NCBI RefSeq assembly: GCF_000145615.1
Contig: NC_014410.1
Span: 2,715,501-2,779,500, forward strand
Length of the DNA: 64,000 bases
Source: Thermoanaerobacterium thermosaccharolyticum DSM 571
Lineage (GTDB): Bacteria > Bacillota > Thermoanaerobacteria > Thermoanaerobacterales > Thermoanaerobacteraceae
Direction of reading: 5' to 3'
A model generated the notes under the pieces. It was not told the origin of the DNA. It did no database searches and saw nothing but the letters and a program-made list of their open reading frames with translations. Position 1 is the stretch's first letter; each line of letters opens with the position of its first letter. A program made the position numbers and the translations under genes. Of this stretch, positions 17,245 to 27,398 are shown in pieces.

Positions 17245-19645
17245 CTCTATATTCACCTCCTTCCATCATAATCTGCTTATAAGCAAATGATTTTTGATCA
17301 CAAATTCTAAGTATCCTAACAAAAAGAAAATATAATAATACATCAAAATCAATACCAAATTTATTAAAATTGACTGCATAGTCATTAAAAGATTGTTCAT
17401 CTCCTTCTGATAAAAATTCTTTTGATTTATCAATATCTTTATACAAATTAGGACAATAAATTTTTATTAACTTTAAAGTTTTTTCCTTGCCTTCTTTCAT
17501 GATTCTATACTTTGCGGAAGATTCAGTCTTTACTGAATGATGCTTAGCTATAGCGTTTAAAATAGCTATGCAAACCCCATAATCCAATATATCGCCAGCT
17601 AAACTTGCAGCTACAACACCACCAATACCCGCATGATTAGGTAGTTTAGGTCTATTATTTTCATCAACATTTGGATTATAATCAGTATGCGCTAATAATT
17701 CTTCTTTGTTATAATTTCCTTTTTTGTTTTGGTATTTAGAAGCCGATGCTTGCCAAACAGCGTTCAACTTGCCATAATCATGCATTATAATGATAAATCT
17801 TATTAATTCTTCCACATCATACTTTAAATCTAATCTTTCTTTTAATTTTAAAAATATATACTTATATTTACCTTTGAATAAATCATCAAAAGCCACCATC
17901 ATATACCTTATGTGTTCTTCATAAGTATCTTTTGTAATTATGTAATCCTGTTTTTGTTGAAGTTTGTCTATTTTTAAAATTTCTCGTTGACCGGCATTTA
18001 AAAAGTTTAATCCAATGTCATCATCATAAAACACGTATTTAGAATTTAAAATCACTCTATTCTCAACCTTCAATCGTATATCATCAAGTGCTATTTGAGG
18101 ATAATTAAACTTTCCGAATAAATCTTCATCATCAAGAAAAGACTCTTCTATTGCTCTTACCAGCCAGTCTTCCTCATCTTCTTTTACAACCTTTTTTAAT
18201 CTTGAAATTAATGTATACCTATTTACCGGAATCGCATCATATGTATATGGATTCTTTAATAGACTTACATTTTGAACCACTAACACATTAATTGTGTCTA
18301 TATCTCTTATTAATCGACTGGCATTTCCTTTTTCATTATTTATCCAGCAATCAACTATTTCTGTAAATCTCGTATGCTTTCCTTCTTCAATGCGCTCGAA
18401 ATCTCTCAATTCCTTATCAGTAAGAATATCATTTATCAAAACTTCGCTTTTTTGATAATCAATATTCACACCATTCCCTATACTTTTCAATTTATTCAAA
18501 GTCCTAACGCACAATTCTTCATCATACGGTAAATAAGGTTTTGTTTTATCATCCTTATTTACATCATAAACAAAAATTTTCCCATTTTCTCCTTCATATC
18601 TTGCACATCTGCCAATCCTTTGAAGAAAAGAATTTATTGGAGAAATTTCAAGATGCATTACATCACAGGTTATATCAAGTCCAACTTCTATAACTTGTGT
18701 TGAAATTAGTATTACATTCTCATCGCTATATTTGTTGAAAAATTTCTTTATTAATTCTTCCTTGTCTTTCCTGTCATTTGAGCTAAACCGCGAATGAATA
18801 CACAAAAGTCTAACATTATTCAATGACTTTTCTCTATCAATTTTGTTTTTAAGTTCTAAAAACAAATTCTGACACGTTTCTACAGTATTACATATTGCAA
18901 TTGTCTTTTTAACATGATTTTTAATGATTTCTTCTGCACTGATGGTCGTTTCCTTTACAAAAACTCGTTTTACCTTATCTCTCTGACTTTTAATTTTGGC
19001 AACTTCACTTTCTTTAATAGATATCTGGCTACCGTTTAATTTTTTACAATAATTATCTAGTAGCTTACTGCTAAGTGTGGCACTCATGAAACAAAAAGGT
19101 GTTATACCATCTAATTTACTTATAATATTTAACAAAGTAGATAATGAACGCTTCACATCCAATAAATGAAATTCATCAAATATTAAATAGGAAGAGATTA
19201 TAGCTCCAGTATTTATATTGCTTTGTTTGTTTGACAATGAAAAAGGTATTGACAACAAGGAACTTAAACTTTGATCAATTGTTGTAAATATTATATCACC
19301 ATCCAAAAAATAAGGATCATTACTATTTTCACCTGTCTGAATAGTCACTTGTATATTCCCATTAAACTTCTTATCCACCTTTTCCCGTACATCATTGTAT
19401 AGACTATTAGTTAAAACTCTCAAAGGCAAACTATATATCAATTTCCTCGGAAAATTGATTCCTTCGTAATAAGCAAATAAAAACGGCATAATACTAGCCC
19501 ATGTTTTGCCCGAACCAGTAGGCGCTTGCATAATTACATTTTTTCCAGCAAAGACCTTTTTCGCTAAATCTATTTGAAAGTCATAGGGCTCAAATCCAGT
19601 GACATCTTTAAAAAATTTTACATACTCAAACTCATTTAAAACCAT
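17234..19645 (-). CDS. cas3: Cas3 helicase-nuclease with C-terminal HD domain
   Basis: 803 residues. The helicase comes first: Walker A APTGSGKT at 41-48, DEFH at 157-160, motif III SATLS, and motif VI QRIGRCARYEG near 345. The HD nuclease motifs come last, as IIIMHDYGKLNAVW near 640, then HAGIGGVVAASL and AKHHS. The usual Cas3 order is HD then helicase, so this protein has the reversed arrangement. It unwinds and degrades target DNA once Cascade binds. It heads the operon (AAAGGAG 13 bases before the ATG) and overlaps cas8. Confidence 0.93.
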   Translation of the reverse strand: MVLNEFEYVKFFKDVTGFEPYDFQIDLAKKVFAGKNVIMQAPTGSGKTWASIMPFLFAYYEGINFPRKLIYSLPLRVLTNSLYNDVREKVDKKFNGNIQVTIQTGENSNDPYFLDGDIIFTTIDQSLSSLLSIPFSLSNKQSNINTGAIISSYLIFDEFHLLDVKRSLSTLLNIISKLDGITPFCFMSATLSSKLLDNYCKKLNGSQISIKESEVAKIKSQRDKVKRVFVKETTISAEEIIKNHVKKTIAICNTVETCQNLFLELKNKIDREKSLNNVRLLCIHSRFSSNDRKDKEELIKKFFNKYSDENVILISTQVIEVGLDITCDVMHLEISPINSFLQRIGRCARYEGENGKIFVYDVNKDDKTKPYLPYDEELCVRTLNKLKSIGNGVNIDYQKSEVLINDILTDKELRDFERIEEGKHTRFTEIVDCWINNEKGNASRLIRDIDTINVLVVQNVSLLKNPYTYDAIPVNRYTLISRLKKVVKEDEEDWLVRAIEESFLDDEDLFGKFNYPQIALDDIRLKVENRVILNSKYVFYDDDIGLNFLNAGQREILKIDKLQQKQDYIITKDTYEEHIRYMMVAFDDLFKGKYKYIFLKLKERLDLKYDVEELIRFIIIMHDYGKLNAVWQASASKYQNKKGNYNKEELLAHTDYNPNVDENNRPKLPNHAGIGGVVAASLAGDILDYGVCIAILNAIAKHHSVKTESSAKYRIMKEGKEKTLKLIKIYCPNLYKDIDKSKEFLSEGDEQSFNDYAVNFNKFGIDFDVLLYFLFVRILRICDQKSFAYKQIMMEGGEYRDDR

Positions 19646-19816
19646 TGAATCGCTTTACTCCTTTTGTGATTTTTTAAAATCAAGCTGCAATGACTTTAAG
19701 ATGTTTTACCTTATATATTCTACAAAACCATCAAAAATCCTCCAAAAATTCCATTAAAATTTATTATTTTGCTGCAAAAACAAACATATAAAGAAAAGGC
19801 GAAATCATAACTGATA

Positions 19817-19845
19817 TTGATTTAAAACAATTTTTGTGATACAAT
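19817..19845 (+). promoter_or_regulatory. Promoter of the DUF1646 leader
   Basis: TTGATT (19817-19822), a 17-base spacer, then TACAAT (19840-19845). Transcription would begin near 19852, just ahead of the structured leader. It is a good housekeeping sigma match. Confidence 0.6.
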
Positions 19846-19860
19846 TCAGTTTAGTTTAAT

Positions 19861-19960
19861 AATTGTTTTTTCGGTTGAGCAAGATTTTCTTGCTTCAAGA
19901 TTTTTGGCTTCCAGGGTGGGAAGCTCATCGTCATGATGAGTTTTCTGCCTTTTTATTTTT
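19861..19960 (+). promoter_or_regulatory. Structured leader, probable Na+ riboswitch (DUF1646 motif)
   Basis: Three stems are readable: GAGCAAGA/TCTTGCTT (19877-19895), GCTTCC-AGGGTG-GGAAGC (19907-19924) and an intrinsic terminator CTCATC-GTCAT-GATGAG followed by TTTTCTGCCTTTTTATTTTTT (19924-19960). The terminator's 5' arm overlaps the 3' arm of the second stem, so the two are mutually exclusive: forming the upstream stem should open the terminator (an ON switch). DUF1646 genes are the namesake of an RNA motif shown to sense Na+. The assignment rests on gene association and architecture, not on an alignment. Confidence 0.6.
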
Positions 19961-19994
19961 TATTACATGGACAAAATAAAGAAAGGTGATTTAC

Positions 19995-21047
19995 ATGATT
20001 AACGCTATTTTGTTTGCAATACTATTAATAATACTGACAGTACCTTTTTTTGTAAAGGCAATAGAAGATAATATTGAGTATTTTCTATTTGCTATGGGCA
20101 TCATCGCAGTTACCGTATCAGGTGCAATGTCACTTGATCTTTTATCACATATATTAAAAAACCATCTTTTGTACATTATAACGGCTGCCGTCTTTATCAG
20201 CGGACTTTTATTTGAAATTTTTAAAATCAAAATCAAAGAATTCGTAAAATCAATTTTAAATCATATATCGCTTAAAATTTTTGTTTTTATGTTAATAGTC
20301 GTATTAGGACTTACATCAAGTATTATAACTGCGATTGTTGCTTCATTAGTTTTAGTTGAAATAGTTCACATCTTGCCAATACATCACAAAGACAAAGTCG
20401 TCATCACTGTAATCGCATGCCTTTCGATTGGCTTAGGGGCAGCATTGACACCTGTAGGAGAGCCTTTATCCACATTGGTAATCTCTGCTTTAAAAAAAGA
20501 TTTCTTCTACCTTCTAAGAACGATTGGCATTTACATCGTACCTGCAATTTTTGTAATGGGTATTTTAGGCGCCTTTTACGTAAATAGATTTGCAGATAAT
20601 GCGAAACCAAAGCAAGAGGAAGAATATTTTAAAGAAGAAGAAATGGAAATTAGGCAAATAGAAAATATTAAGTTTATCGTCATCCGCTCTATAAAAATCT
20701 TCATATTCTTATTAGCTTTAGAGCTTTTAAGCGCAGGATTTAAGCCTCTTGTTGATAATTATATAATGCATATGAATGTTCGTCTTTTATACTGGGTAAA
20801 TATGATTTCAGCAGTTTTGGATAATGCAACATTAGCTGCAGCCGAAATAAGCCCAGCAATGGATCCAGAGCATATCCGTGCAATTCTCATGGGACTTTTA
20901 ATAAGCGGTGGCATGTTGATCCCCGGAAATATACCTAATATAATATCAGCAGGCAAGTTAGAAATAAAAAGCCGCGAATGGGCAAAAATAGGAATTCCTC
21001 TTTCCATGATAACTTTAATAGTATGTTATTTTATAGTTTTTATATAA
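19995..21047 (+). CDS. DUF1646 ion-transporter-superfamily membrane protein
   Basis: 350 residues with about nine or ten hydrophobic segments and one hydrophilic loop (near 200-220, rich in K and E). The ATG at 19995 has AAAGG 8 bases upstream; the frame also opens at a GTG that overlaps this site. Two matching half-motifs are visible: 'GLGAALTPVGEPLSTL' in the first half and 'SGGMLIPGNIPNIISAGKL' in the second, with a DNATLAAAEISPAMD block between. These Gly/Pro/Asn re-entrant motifs are typical of the ArsB/NhaD/DUF1646 superfamily. A Na+ efflux or Na+-coupled role is inferred from family and the upstream leader. It is a stand-alone transcript ending at a strong terminator. Confidence 0.8.
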   Translation: MINAILFAILLIILTVPFFVKAIEDNIEYFLFAMGIIAVTVSGAMSLDLLSHILKNHLLYIITAAVFISGLLFEIFKIKIKEFVKSILNHISLKIFVFMLIVVLGLTSSIITAIVASLVLVEIVHILPIHHKDKVVITVIACLSIGLGAALTPVGEPLSTLVISALKKDFFYLLRTIGIYIVPAIFVMGILGAFYVNRFADNAKPKQEEEYFKEEEMEIRQIENIKFIVIRSIKIFIFLLALELLSAGFKPLVDNYIMHMNVRLLYWVNMISAVLDNATLAAAEISPAMDPEHIRAILMGLLISGGMLIPGNIPNIISAGKLEIKSREWAKIGIPLSMITLIVCYFIVFI

Positions 21048-21087
21048 TCGAGAATACAAGCACATATGGATGCACATTAACTAATAA

Positions 21088-21127
21088 AATATTAAGGTAT
21101 GCAAATTTATGGGCATACCTTAATATT
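21088..21127. terminator. Bidirectional terminator between DUF1646 gene and ykgJ-like gene
   Basis: A 15-bp perfect stem (AATATTAAGGTATGC and its inverse) with a 10-base loop sits between two convergent genes, so it can serve both. Confidence 0.65.
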
Positions 21128-21148
21128 ACCGAATTTATCATATTATCA

Positions 21149-21820
21149 TTAAGCATCTTTTTCACCAATGTTTATAACATTTAACTCTTTTAATTGAGGA
21201 AATTCAAATATATCCAGCGGTATTTCTTGTAAAAGTTTTATACTTCCCTCGAAATCATCACGAAGATTTAGGTGATGCTCAGCTAAAATGCTTTCAAGGG
21301 ACATATTTTCCCACTCAGCCCATCTTACAAACCTTGAGCGCTCTCTGATATACTGATTTTTAACTTCTTCGTCATCGACATTATTTATTACCTCATCGCA
21401 AATAAAAAAATTGCAGACATAATTGCGATAAACTGGCGGCAAAGTACACCCATATCCACTTTTAACAAACGGACAAGCTCTAAAAAATATTGTCTTATCT
21501 CTAATATCATCTTCTTCTGGTGCATTTTTCAAATACTCTTCATACCCATCTTTGTCAAAATACCCTTTCGCATGTATATAGTAATTATATACAACTGTTC
21601 CAGGATTATCGATTATCCTCTTTAATACTTGCAAGCCTTCGGCCGATTTAACCATCCTGTGTATATCTATCAGTTCAAACTTTGGAAAATATGAACAGCA
21701 GCCCCGCATATTTATGCTGCAGTAGCTTACACCCATTTTGCTAATACAATGATAACATGATGTACATATATAACGGGCATAACCTAAAGACTCATACCGT
21801 TCCAAATAGACTTTATCCAT
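21149..21820 (-). CDS. YkgJ-type cysteine-cluster protein
   Basis: 223 residues from ATG 21820 (MDKVYLERY), which has AAAGGTGAGG upstream; the longer open frame has no ribosome site. Cysteines occur in groups: CTSCYHC, CSINMRGCCSYFP, ACPFVKSGYGC and YVCNFFIC. This pattern resembles the YkgJ/CxxCxxCC zinc- or iron-binding family, whose biochemical role is not established. No membrane segments are seen. It stands alone between the convergent DUF1646 gene and an Rpn-like gene. Metal binding is a safe inference; anything further is not. Confidence 0.6.
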   Translation of the reverse strand: MDKVYLERYESLGYARYICTSCYHCISKMGVSYCSINMRGCCSYFPKFELIDIHRMVKSAEGLQVLKRIIDNPGTVVYNYYIHAKGYFDKDGYEEYLKNAPEEDDIRDKTIFFRACPFVKSGYGCTLPPVYRNYVCNFFICDEVINNVDDEEVKNQYIRERSRFVRWAEWENMSLESILAEHHLNLRDDFEGSIKLLQEIPLDIFEFPQLKELNVINIGEKDA

Positions 21821-22046
21821 TGCCTCACCTTTCGCTTTTGAATTATTATAATCTATTATAAAAAATAGAGGGTGAGGACTTACACTCACTCTCAAATAAA
21901 AAGCCTTCTTTTTTTATTTTAATTAATTGCTTTACTTTTCAGATTTATTATCTTTTTTAACTGTACTAATCCCAAAATTAAGATTTTTTTAGTTCGCATA
22001 CATTTCGCATACATAAAAGTGTATTTATTTCAAAAATCAATTTATC

Positions 22047-22850
22047 CTAATTCATCAATTTTTTTATCTCCTCTTTTGACAACTCTGTAATTTCTGCTAT
22101 TCTATCAATATCCATACCTTCTTTTAATAATTTTTTGGCAATTTTTATGCTTTTTTCTTTTTCACCTTTTTCTATTATCATTTTATACGTTTCAGATTCT
22201 TCAATTCTAAACATTCTTATCACCTCCATAAAAGCTTTTTCGATAACTTCTCTTTTATAAACTATACCTGATAATATTTCAGCCTTAAATGCTATGTCCT
22301 TCTTTTTGTTTATGTCCAAAGGAATATTTTTTATAGCTTCAACACATCTTTCTAGGTATTTTTCCCCTTCTTCTTTCCTTCTATTTTGGTCCATCAATGG
22401 TAGAAGTGAATATAAATCATAATAATCTGTCTTTAAAACATCAGTAAATTTAATGTCACCAACGTTTATTATCCTGTATCTATAGTTTAGTGTGTTTTGT
22501 TCTCCAAAGTCGTAACTTAAGCTATTTGCCATCTTTACATTGTCTTTCCCTATATATACGACTACTTGATATGGTATTAGATTGTGCTTTTCCATTATCT
22601 CAAGGGAATATCTTAGCATCCTGTATGGCATTTTTCCGTCATTTTCTGATTGAAATTCTATGTGCACAGCGACATTTCCTTTATCTGTAGTACATTTGAA
22701 TATCATATCACTGTCCCTGCGTTCTACTCTTGCAAATTCTATATTAAGTTCATCGATCTTTGTGTATTGTAGTCCTAAAAAATAACTCATTATGTCATCA
22801 GCCATATCCGAAAAAATATTTTTTATCGTTATATCGTATTTTTGGCTCAT
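22047..22850 (-). CDS. Rpn/PD-(D/E)XK transposase-like nuclease
   Basis: 267 residues from ATG 22850 (MSQKYDITIK), which has GGAAGGA upstream. The family signature is clear: an N-terminal 'KNIFSDMADDIMSYF' block, then the nuclease core with RRDSDMIFKC (Asp) and VAVHIEFQSE (E-x-Q), the altered PD-(D/E)XK site of the RpnA/YhgA group. The C-terminus ends in a helical 'KIAKKLLKEGMDIDRIAEITELS' repeat, common in these proteins. Rpn proteins promote RecA-independent recombination and some serve in phage defence. The gene borders the degraded mobile-element zone that starts at 22.9 kb. Confidence 0.75.
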   Translation of the reverse strand: MSQKYDITIKNIFSDMADDIMSYFLGLQYTKIDELNIEFARVERRDSDMIFKCTTDKGNVAVHIEFQSENDGKMPYRMLRYSLEIMEKHNLIPYQVVVYIGKDNVKMANSLSYDFGEQNTLNYRYRIINVGDIKFTDVLKTDYYDLYSLLPLMDQNRRKEEGEKYLERCVEAIKNIPLDINKKKDIAFKAEILSGIVYKREVIEKAFMEVIRMFRIEESETYKMIIEKGEKEKSIKIAKKLLKEGMDIDRIAEITELSKEEIKKLMN

Positions 22851-22900
22851 ATTCTTCCTTCCATTTCTCTTCATCTCACCTTTATTATATCATATGGCTA

Positions 22901-23411
22901 TTAAAAATACAGATTATTTTCATTGCATATTTGAAGATGTATATGGTCTTCATCAGCTTCTATGTATAAAGTTTCTATTTCTTTTTTAGTCTTTGGCTTT
23001 TCATATGTTTGAAGGTTGTCTATTTTTCTTAATGTGTTCATTACTGTATGCCGGCTTACATTGCAGTTAGCTCCATTTCTTTTAAGTTCCTGAGTGGTTT
23101 TTTGATATGAGAGTATTGTAGAAAGATCTGTTATATCAGCTTTAAGCTCAGCATCTATTCTTTCATATTTTTGGATGCCAGCAGCTTTATCTACGAGATA
23201 TGCCTTCTCTCCTGTTTCTTTATTTTTATAGTACCGTCTTTTGTATGTGATATCTCCAAATGCAGTTGTTATTGTCCTTTCACAATCTTTTTGAACTACC
23301 ACCCAGTTTTCCATCAAGTAATCCAATAATTTTTTCTACGACAAGCAGGAATTTTTGAAGTACATGTTAAATTTTTTTCCTGCTTTTTCACCTAAGAAAA
23401 TTTTACACTAA
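22901..23411 (-). pseudogene. ISLre2-family transposase remnant with terminal repeat
   Basis: The longest frame (23326-22901) encodes 141 residues including TAFGDITYKRRYYKN and IEADEDHIHLQ, both typical of the ISLre2 transposase N-terminal half; the protein then stops, so the catalytic part is gone. Another piece (KFLLVVEKIIGLLDG) lies just upstream in a different frame, showing an internal deletion or shift. An element end is preserved at 23379-23411 and is repeated in inverted orientation at 28811-28845. Confidence 0.7.
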
Positions 23412-23489
23412 GCTTTCTGCTAAGCTTTTGGAAATGTATATACTTTTTAATAATTATATATTCTTCGTTTAATCTGCAAAATACACAAT

Positions 23490-24828
23490 TCACTTCCATG
23501 TTTTGCGAAGATTCAAAATTTCCTGCATATATCCCCATACAGCAATAGGTGAATGAATAACTTGATAAAATAAAATATAAAAAATATATCCAAGCCGATT
23601 TCTTCGGATTTTTAACCCTAAAGAATCAAATACATTTTTTTGAAAAATATACATCACTATTGTTACAAAAATATTTAAAGGAAGCACTAAAAGAGTATAC
23701 GGTCCTACAATGTAATATTTACCCCAAAAAGCTATTATAAGTCCAGGTATCCAAACAAAAGTATATGTCATATCTATAAAGGGAATCAATATATCCAGAC
23801 TAATTAAAAATCTTGCAAGAAATCTTTCTTGCTGCAAAGGGCCTGCCTTTTTAAAGCCTTCAAACATGCCACGTGCCCATCTAGACCTTTGTCTTATAAA
23901 ATGCTTCATTTCTAGTTGGAACTTCTGTAAAAGCAACTGCAAAAGGCTCAAAATACACTTTATAGCCACTTTTGAAAAATTTCCATGTCAATACAATATC
24001 TTCGCCTATTACATCTTCCCAACCACCTATCTTTTTTACAATATCCGTTTTATAAAGGCTAAAAGCACCTTGTGCAACTAATGTACCTTGATATAAACCT
24101 TGCATTCTTTTTAAAGAAGCAATTCCCATAAAATAATCCCATTCCTGCATTTTAGATAAAATATTATTTCTGCTATTCCTTACTAAAACATGTCCAGCAA
24201 CTGCACACACATCAGGCGGAGCACTTAAAATTCTTGAAACTATATTATTAATTGCATTTCTGTGTAATAATGTATCAGCATCAAGCGTTATAAAATATTC
24301 TGTATCAATCGTTTTTAGTCCAGTATTTAATGCGTTATTTTTTCCCGGCTTTGATTCAAATAAGAATTTGCACTGTATTCCATAATGTTTTGCGGCATTT
24401 TTTGCTGCTTCAATGGTTCCATCTGAAGAATTATTGTCAACAATCACAACTTGTATTTTACCATTATATTCTTGAGTCGAAATATATTTTAATGTATCAG
24501 CAATTTTGTCAGCTTCATTTCTTGCTGCTATCAAAACTGTAATTGGTATATCAGGATTTGTATTTCTATAGAACGGTTGTTTATCCAAAAGAAGACTTAC
24601 TGTATCAAATGCAACAAGATAGCCTGGCGCATAAGCTATAAAAGTAATTATAAATAATGCAAGTGGAAATCCAACAGCTTTACTAAGTTCGTGTAGCCAA
24701 GGTTGAGATAATTTTATTGAAAGGATTACCCATAAAATTGCTGAAAATTGTGATATATAAAATTTATATATTACAGGTATGTATTTTTTGTTTTTTCTAT
24801 ATTTACCTGGTTTTACCTCTGACTGCAA
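23490..24828 (-). pseudogene. Frameshifted family 2 glycosyltransferase (PgaC/NodC-like)
   Basis: Two overlapping frames make one complete processive glycosyltransferase. The upstream part (24828-23881) has two N-terminal membrane helices, ITVLIAARNEAD, VVIVDNNSSDGT, LDADT and GEDIVLTWKF. The downstream part (to 23490) has EMKHFIRQRSRWARG, the QxxRW motif, and further membrane helices. The break falls near 23920-23960, where TEVPT should run directly into xxEMKHF; a single-base indel would restore the frame. With all GT2 motifs present this is either a very recent pseudogene or a sequencing indel. The family makes extracellular polysaccharides such as poly-N-acetylglucosamine. Confidence 0.75.
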
Positions 24829-24860
24829 CTATGACATCTCACTTCCTGCTATATATTGCA

Positions 24861-24990
24861 AATTGTTGAATTAGATTTACCATATTCGTATATATTTCAT
24901 ATTCAGCAGCAATTTCATTAAGTATTTTTTCTTTCCGCAATACCTCTAATACTATTTTTGTTTTTATTCTGATGTAAAATTTCTATTCTC
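24861..24990 (-). pseudogene. IS3-family OrfA remnant
   Basis: The minus strand reads KIVLEVLRKEKILNEIAAEYEIYTNM followed by LIQQF, the helix-turn-helix of IS3/IS150-type OrfA proteins; stops break the preceding FTSE part. It is too short and damaged to function. Confidence 0.6.
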
Positions 24991-25214
24991 AACTATGATT
25001 CCAACTTATTTTTGCTTTTTTGTCTATCTATTTCTCAGGTATCATTACCCTTTCAATAATAAAACAAATTTTTTTGTATCTTCGCCTGATAATATACGGA
25101 TATGGCTTAACATTATGTTCGTTAATCCACTATTCTTAGATTCAAATTTATATCGTTTCTTTGATTACTGTTTTTATAACTCTTACATTTCTTTTGTTTC
25201 TGCCGTATCTTGTT

Positions 25215-25380
25215 TTGAATTGATATTTCTTTTATTAAGCCTTCTTTTGCAAAATTAATTAGCTCCTCTTCATCTTTGCCGTTATCAGGAAATGCACTTA
25301 TGCCAAAATACCACTTACCTGGCAGTTTATCTTTAATTTTTTTTATTACAAACTCTGCACCTATCCTCCCTCTATGTCTA
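25215..25380 (-). pseudogene. GGDEF-like C-terminal scrap
   Basis: The minus strand can be read as RIGAEFVIKKIKDKLPGKWYFGISAFPDNGKDEEELINFA, which resembles the end of a diguanylate cyclase domain ('S-x-x-P-x-x-G-x-x-x-x-x-L-x-x-x-A'). No start and no upstream domain are present. It lies just after the intact GGDEF end at 25397, so it may be a leftover of a second, deleted cyclase gene. Confidence 0.35.
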
Positions 25381-25396
25381 ATATTTCAACACACTT

Positions 25397-27398
25397 TCAC
25401 ACGCTTTTTACGCAATTTCTTCCATTATTTTTTGCTTCATAAAGCATATTATCTACTCTTAAAAGAACCGTGTCAATTGTATCATTATCCTTATATTCAG
25501 TGACTCCAAAGCTTGCTGTTACGCTTTCTATGCCTTCTAATTCCATTGTACTTATTTGCCTTCTAAGTTCTTCAGCAAGGTTAACTGCATTATTCAAGGA
25601 AGTTTCGGGCAGGAGGATTATAAATTCCTCTCCTCCCCACCGAGCAAAGTAATCTGTCTTCCGTATTCTTCCTTTTACCGTCTCAGCAACTTTTTTAAGT
25701 ACCATATCACCTGCTGCATGTCCAAAATGATCATTAACATTTTTGAAATGATCTAAGTCAAACATAATGAGGGAAAATGGCTTTTTATTTCTCTTTGTCC
25801 TCTCTGCTTCCTGTTCCAATATCTCCATGAAAAAACGCCTGTTATAGATATTTGTAAGAGGATCAGTAACTGATTGACTGTAAAGCAATTCCTCAAATTT
25901 TTTACGTTCACTTATATCACGAATTATTCCTATAGCATGCCACGAATCATTAACTTTAACAACAGAAAGTGAAACTTCTACATCAATTTCATGGCCATGT
26001 TTATGTCTTGTTTTCATTTCAACTGTTTTGCCTACTATGCTTCCTTTACCGTTTAATCGAAATCTTTCAAATGCTTCTCTGTATGCTTTATATAATTGTT
26101 CGTCTTGAATCATAAATGCATGTAACTCTTTTCCTATTATTTCATCTCTTGAGTAGCCAAGTATCCTTTCTGCCGCAGGATTCCAGAAAGTTACCTTTCC
26201 GTTATCATCAATCATGATTATTGCATCTCCCGCATATACAGTTATAGTATTTAAAATTTCATTCTTTTCTTTTAGATCATTTTCTATCTTTCTGCGCTCT
26301 GTCAAATCTACAGCAAGTGCTACATATACTTTTTCATCACCAAATTCTATAAGTTCTAAGTGAATTTCTGCTGGATATAAAGAGCCATCTTTTCTGCGGT
26401 TCATTGTGTCAAAAATGATTAATTTTCGTTCTCCATTTGAAAGAGGCTCAAGAAATTCTTTAAAAGCTTGTAATGTAAACTCTGGACTTAGATCAACAGG
26501 AGTCATTTCTTTGAATTCTTCTTCAGTATATCCTAAATTCTCTCTTGCTCCATGGTTTACTGCGATGAATTTTAAGGTATCTGGATAAAATATATAAATT
26601 TCATTAAGTGAGTCTTCAAAAAGTTTTTTATAAAATTCAAGATCTTTCTTGGCTTTCCATTCTTTAGTAATGTCAAAAACAATTACGTGCATCAACGTTT
26701 TTCCTTGATAATCTAAAAGAGTTGAATATGTTTCTACCAATCTTTCTTTCCCATTAACTAATTTTTGAAGGCAAATGCAAGGATTGCAATCATTTTTTAA
26801 TACTTCAGAACACTTATGACAACCATCAATTGTAAAAATGCCAGCAACAGATTCTATGTTCATCTGTAATATGGTTTCTTTAGAACATCCATAAAAATTG
26901 CAAGCAGCTTTATTAGCATCAACAATATGCCCTGATTCTGGTTCAATTAGCAGCATTGCTACATCATGATTTTCAAACATGCTATAAAATAATTTTTCTC
27001 TATTTTTTATCTGTATTTTTGCCTCATATAGATTAAAAGCCATTTCTATTTGAGAAATGAGCACACATTCATCTACACCTTTTAGGATATAGCCGTAAGC
27101 CGAAACTGATTTTATTTTTTCCATTATTTCCTTACTGGCATTAGCAGTCAAAAATAAAATTGGAATGTCTTTATGCTGCCCAATTATTTTTGCTGCGTCT
27201 ATGCCATCAATTGTTCCACTAAGTTCTATGTCCATAAGAATTAAATCTGGACTTTTGGAACTATGTATTGCTTTTTCAATGGTCTTTTCCCCTGATAATA
27301 CTATTTCTGTTTTATATCCGTATTTATTTTAAAATATCTGCAGTTATTTGTGCATTGAGTTTACTGTCCTCTACTATTAGAACCTCCTTAGTATTCAT
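25397..27398 (-). pseudogene. REC-PAS-GGDEF diguanylate cyclase with a frameshift in the receiver domain
   Basis: Translation should begin at ATG 27398 (MNTKEVLIVEDSKLNAQ), but the frame stops at a TAA near 27330 within TTTTAAAATAAATA and continues in another frame as KYGYKTEIVLSG...LILMDIELSG. The rest (612 codons) is intact: phosphoacceptor Asp in MDIELSG, PAS domains at roughly 80-190 (with an inserted CHKCSEV...CNPCICLQ cluster), 195-310 and 320-440, then GGDEF with the active-site sequence RWGGEEF. Such proteins make c-di-GMP under control of a phosphorelay and sensory PAS domains. The A/T-rich shift site could be mutation, sequencing error or slippage; a downstream start would give a protein lacking part of REC. 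Confidence 0.7.

Noticed and set aside
22047-22850. Rpn-like gene plus ykgJ-like gene as a defence island partner of the CRISPR system
   Set aside because: They are separated from the cas operon by a convergent transporter gene and two terminators, and nothing links them functionally.
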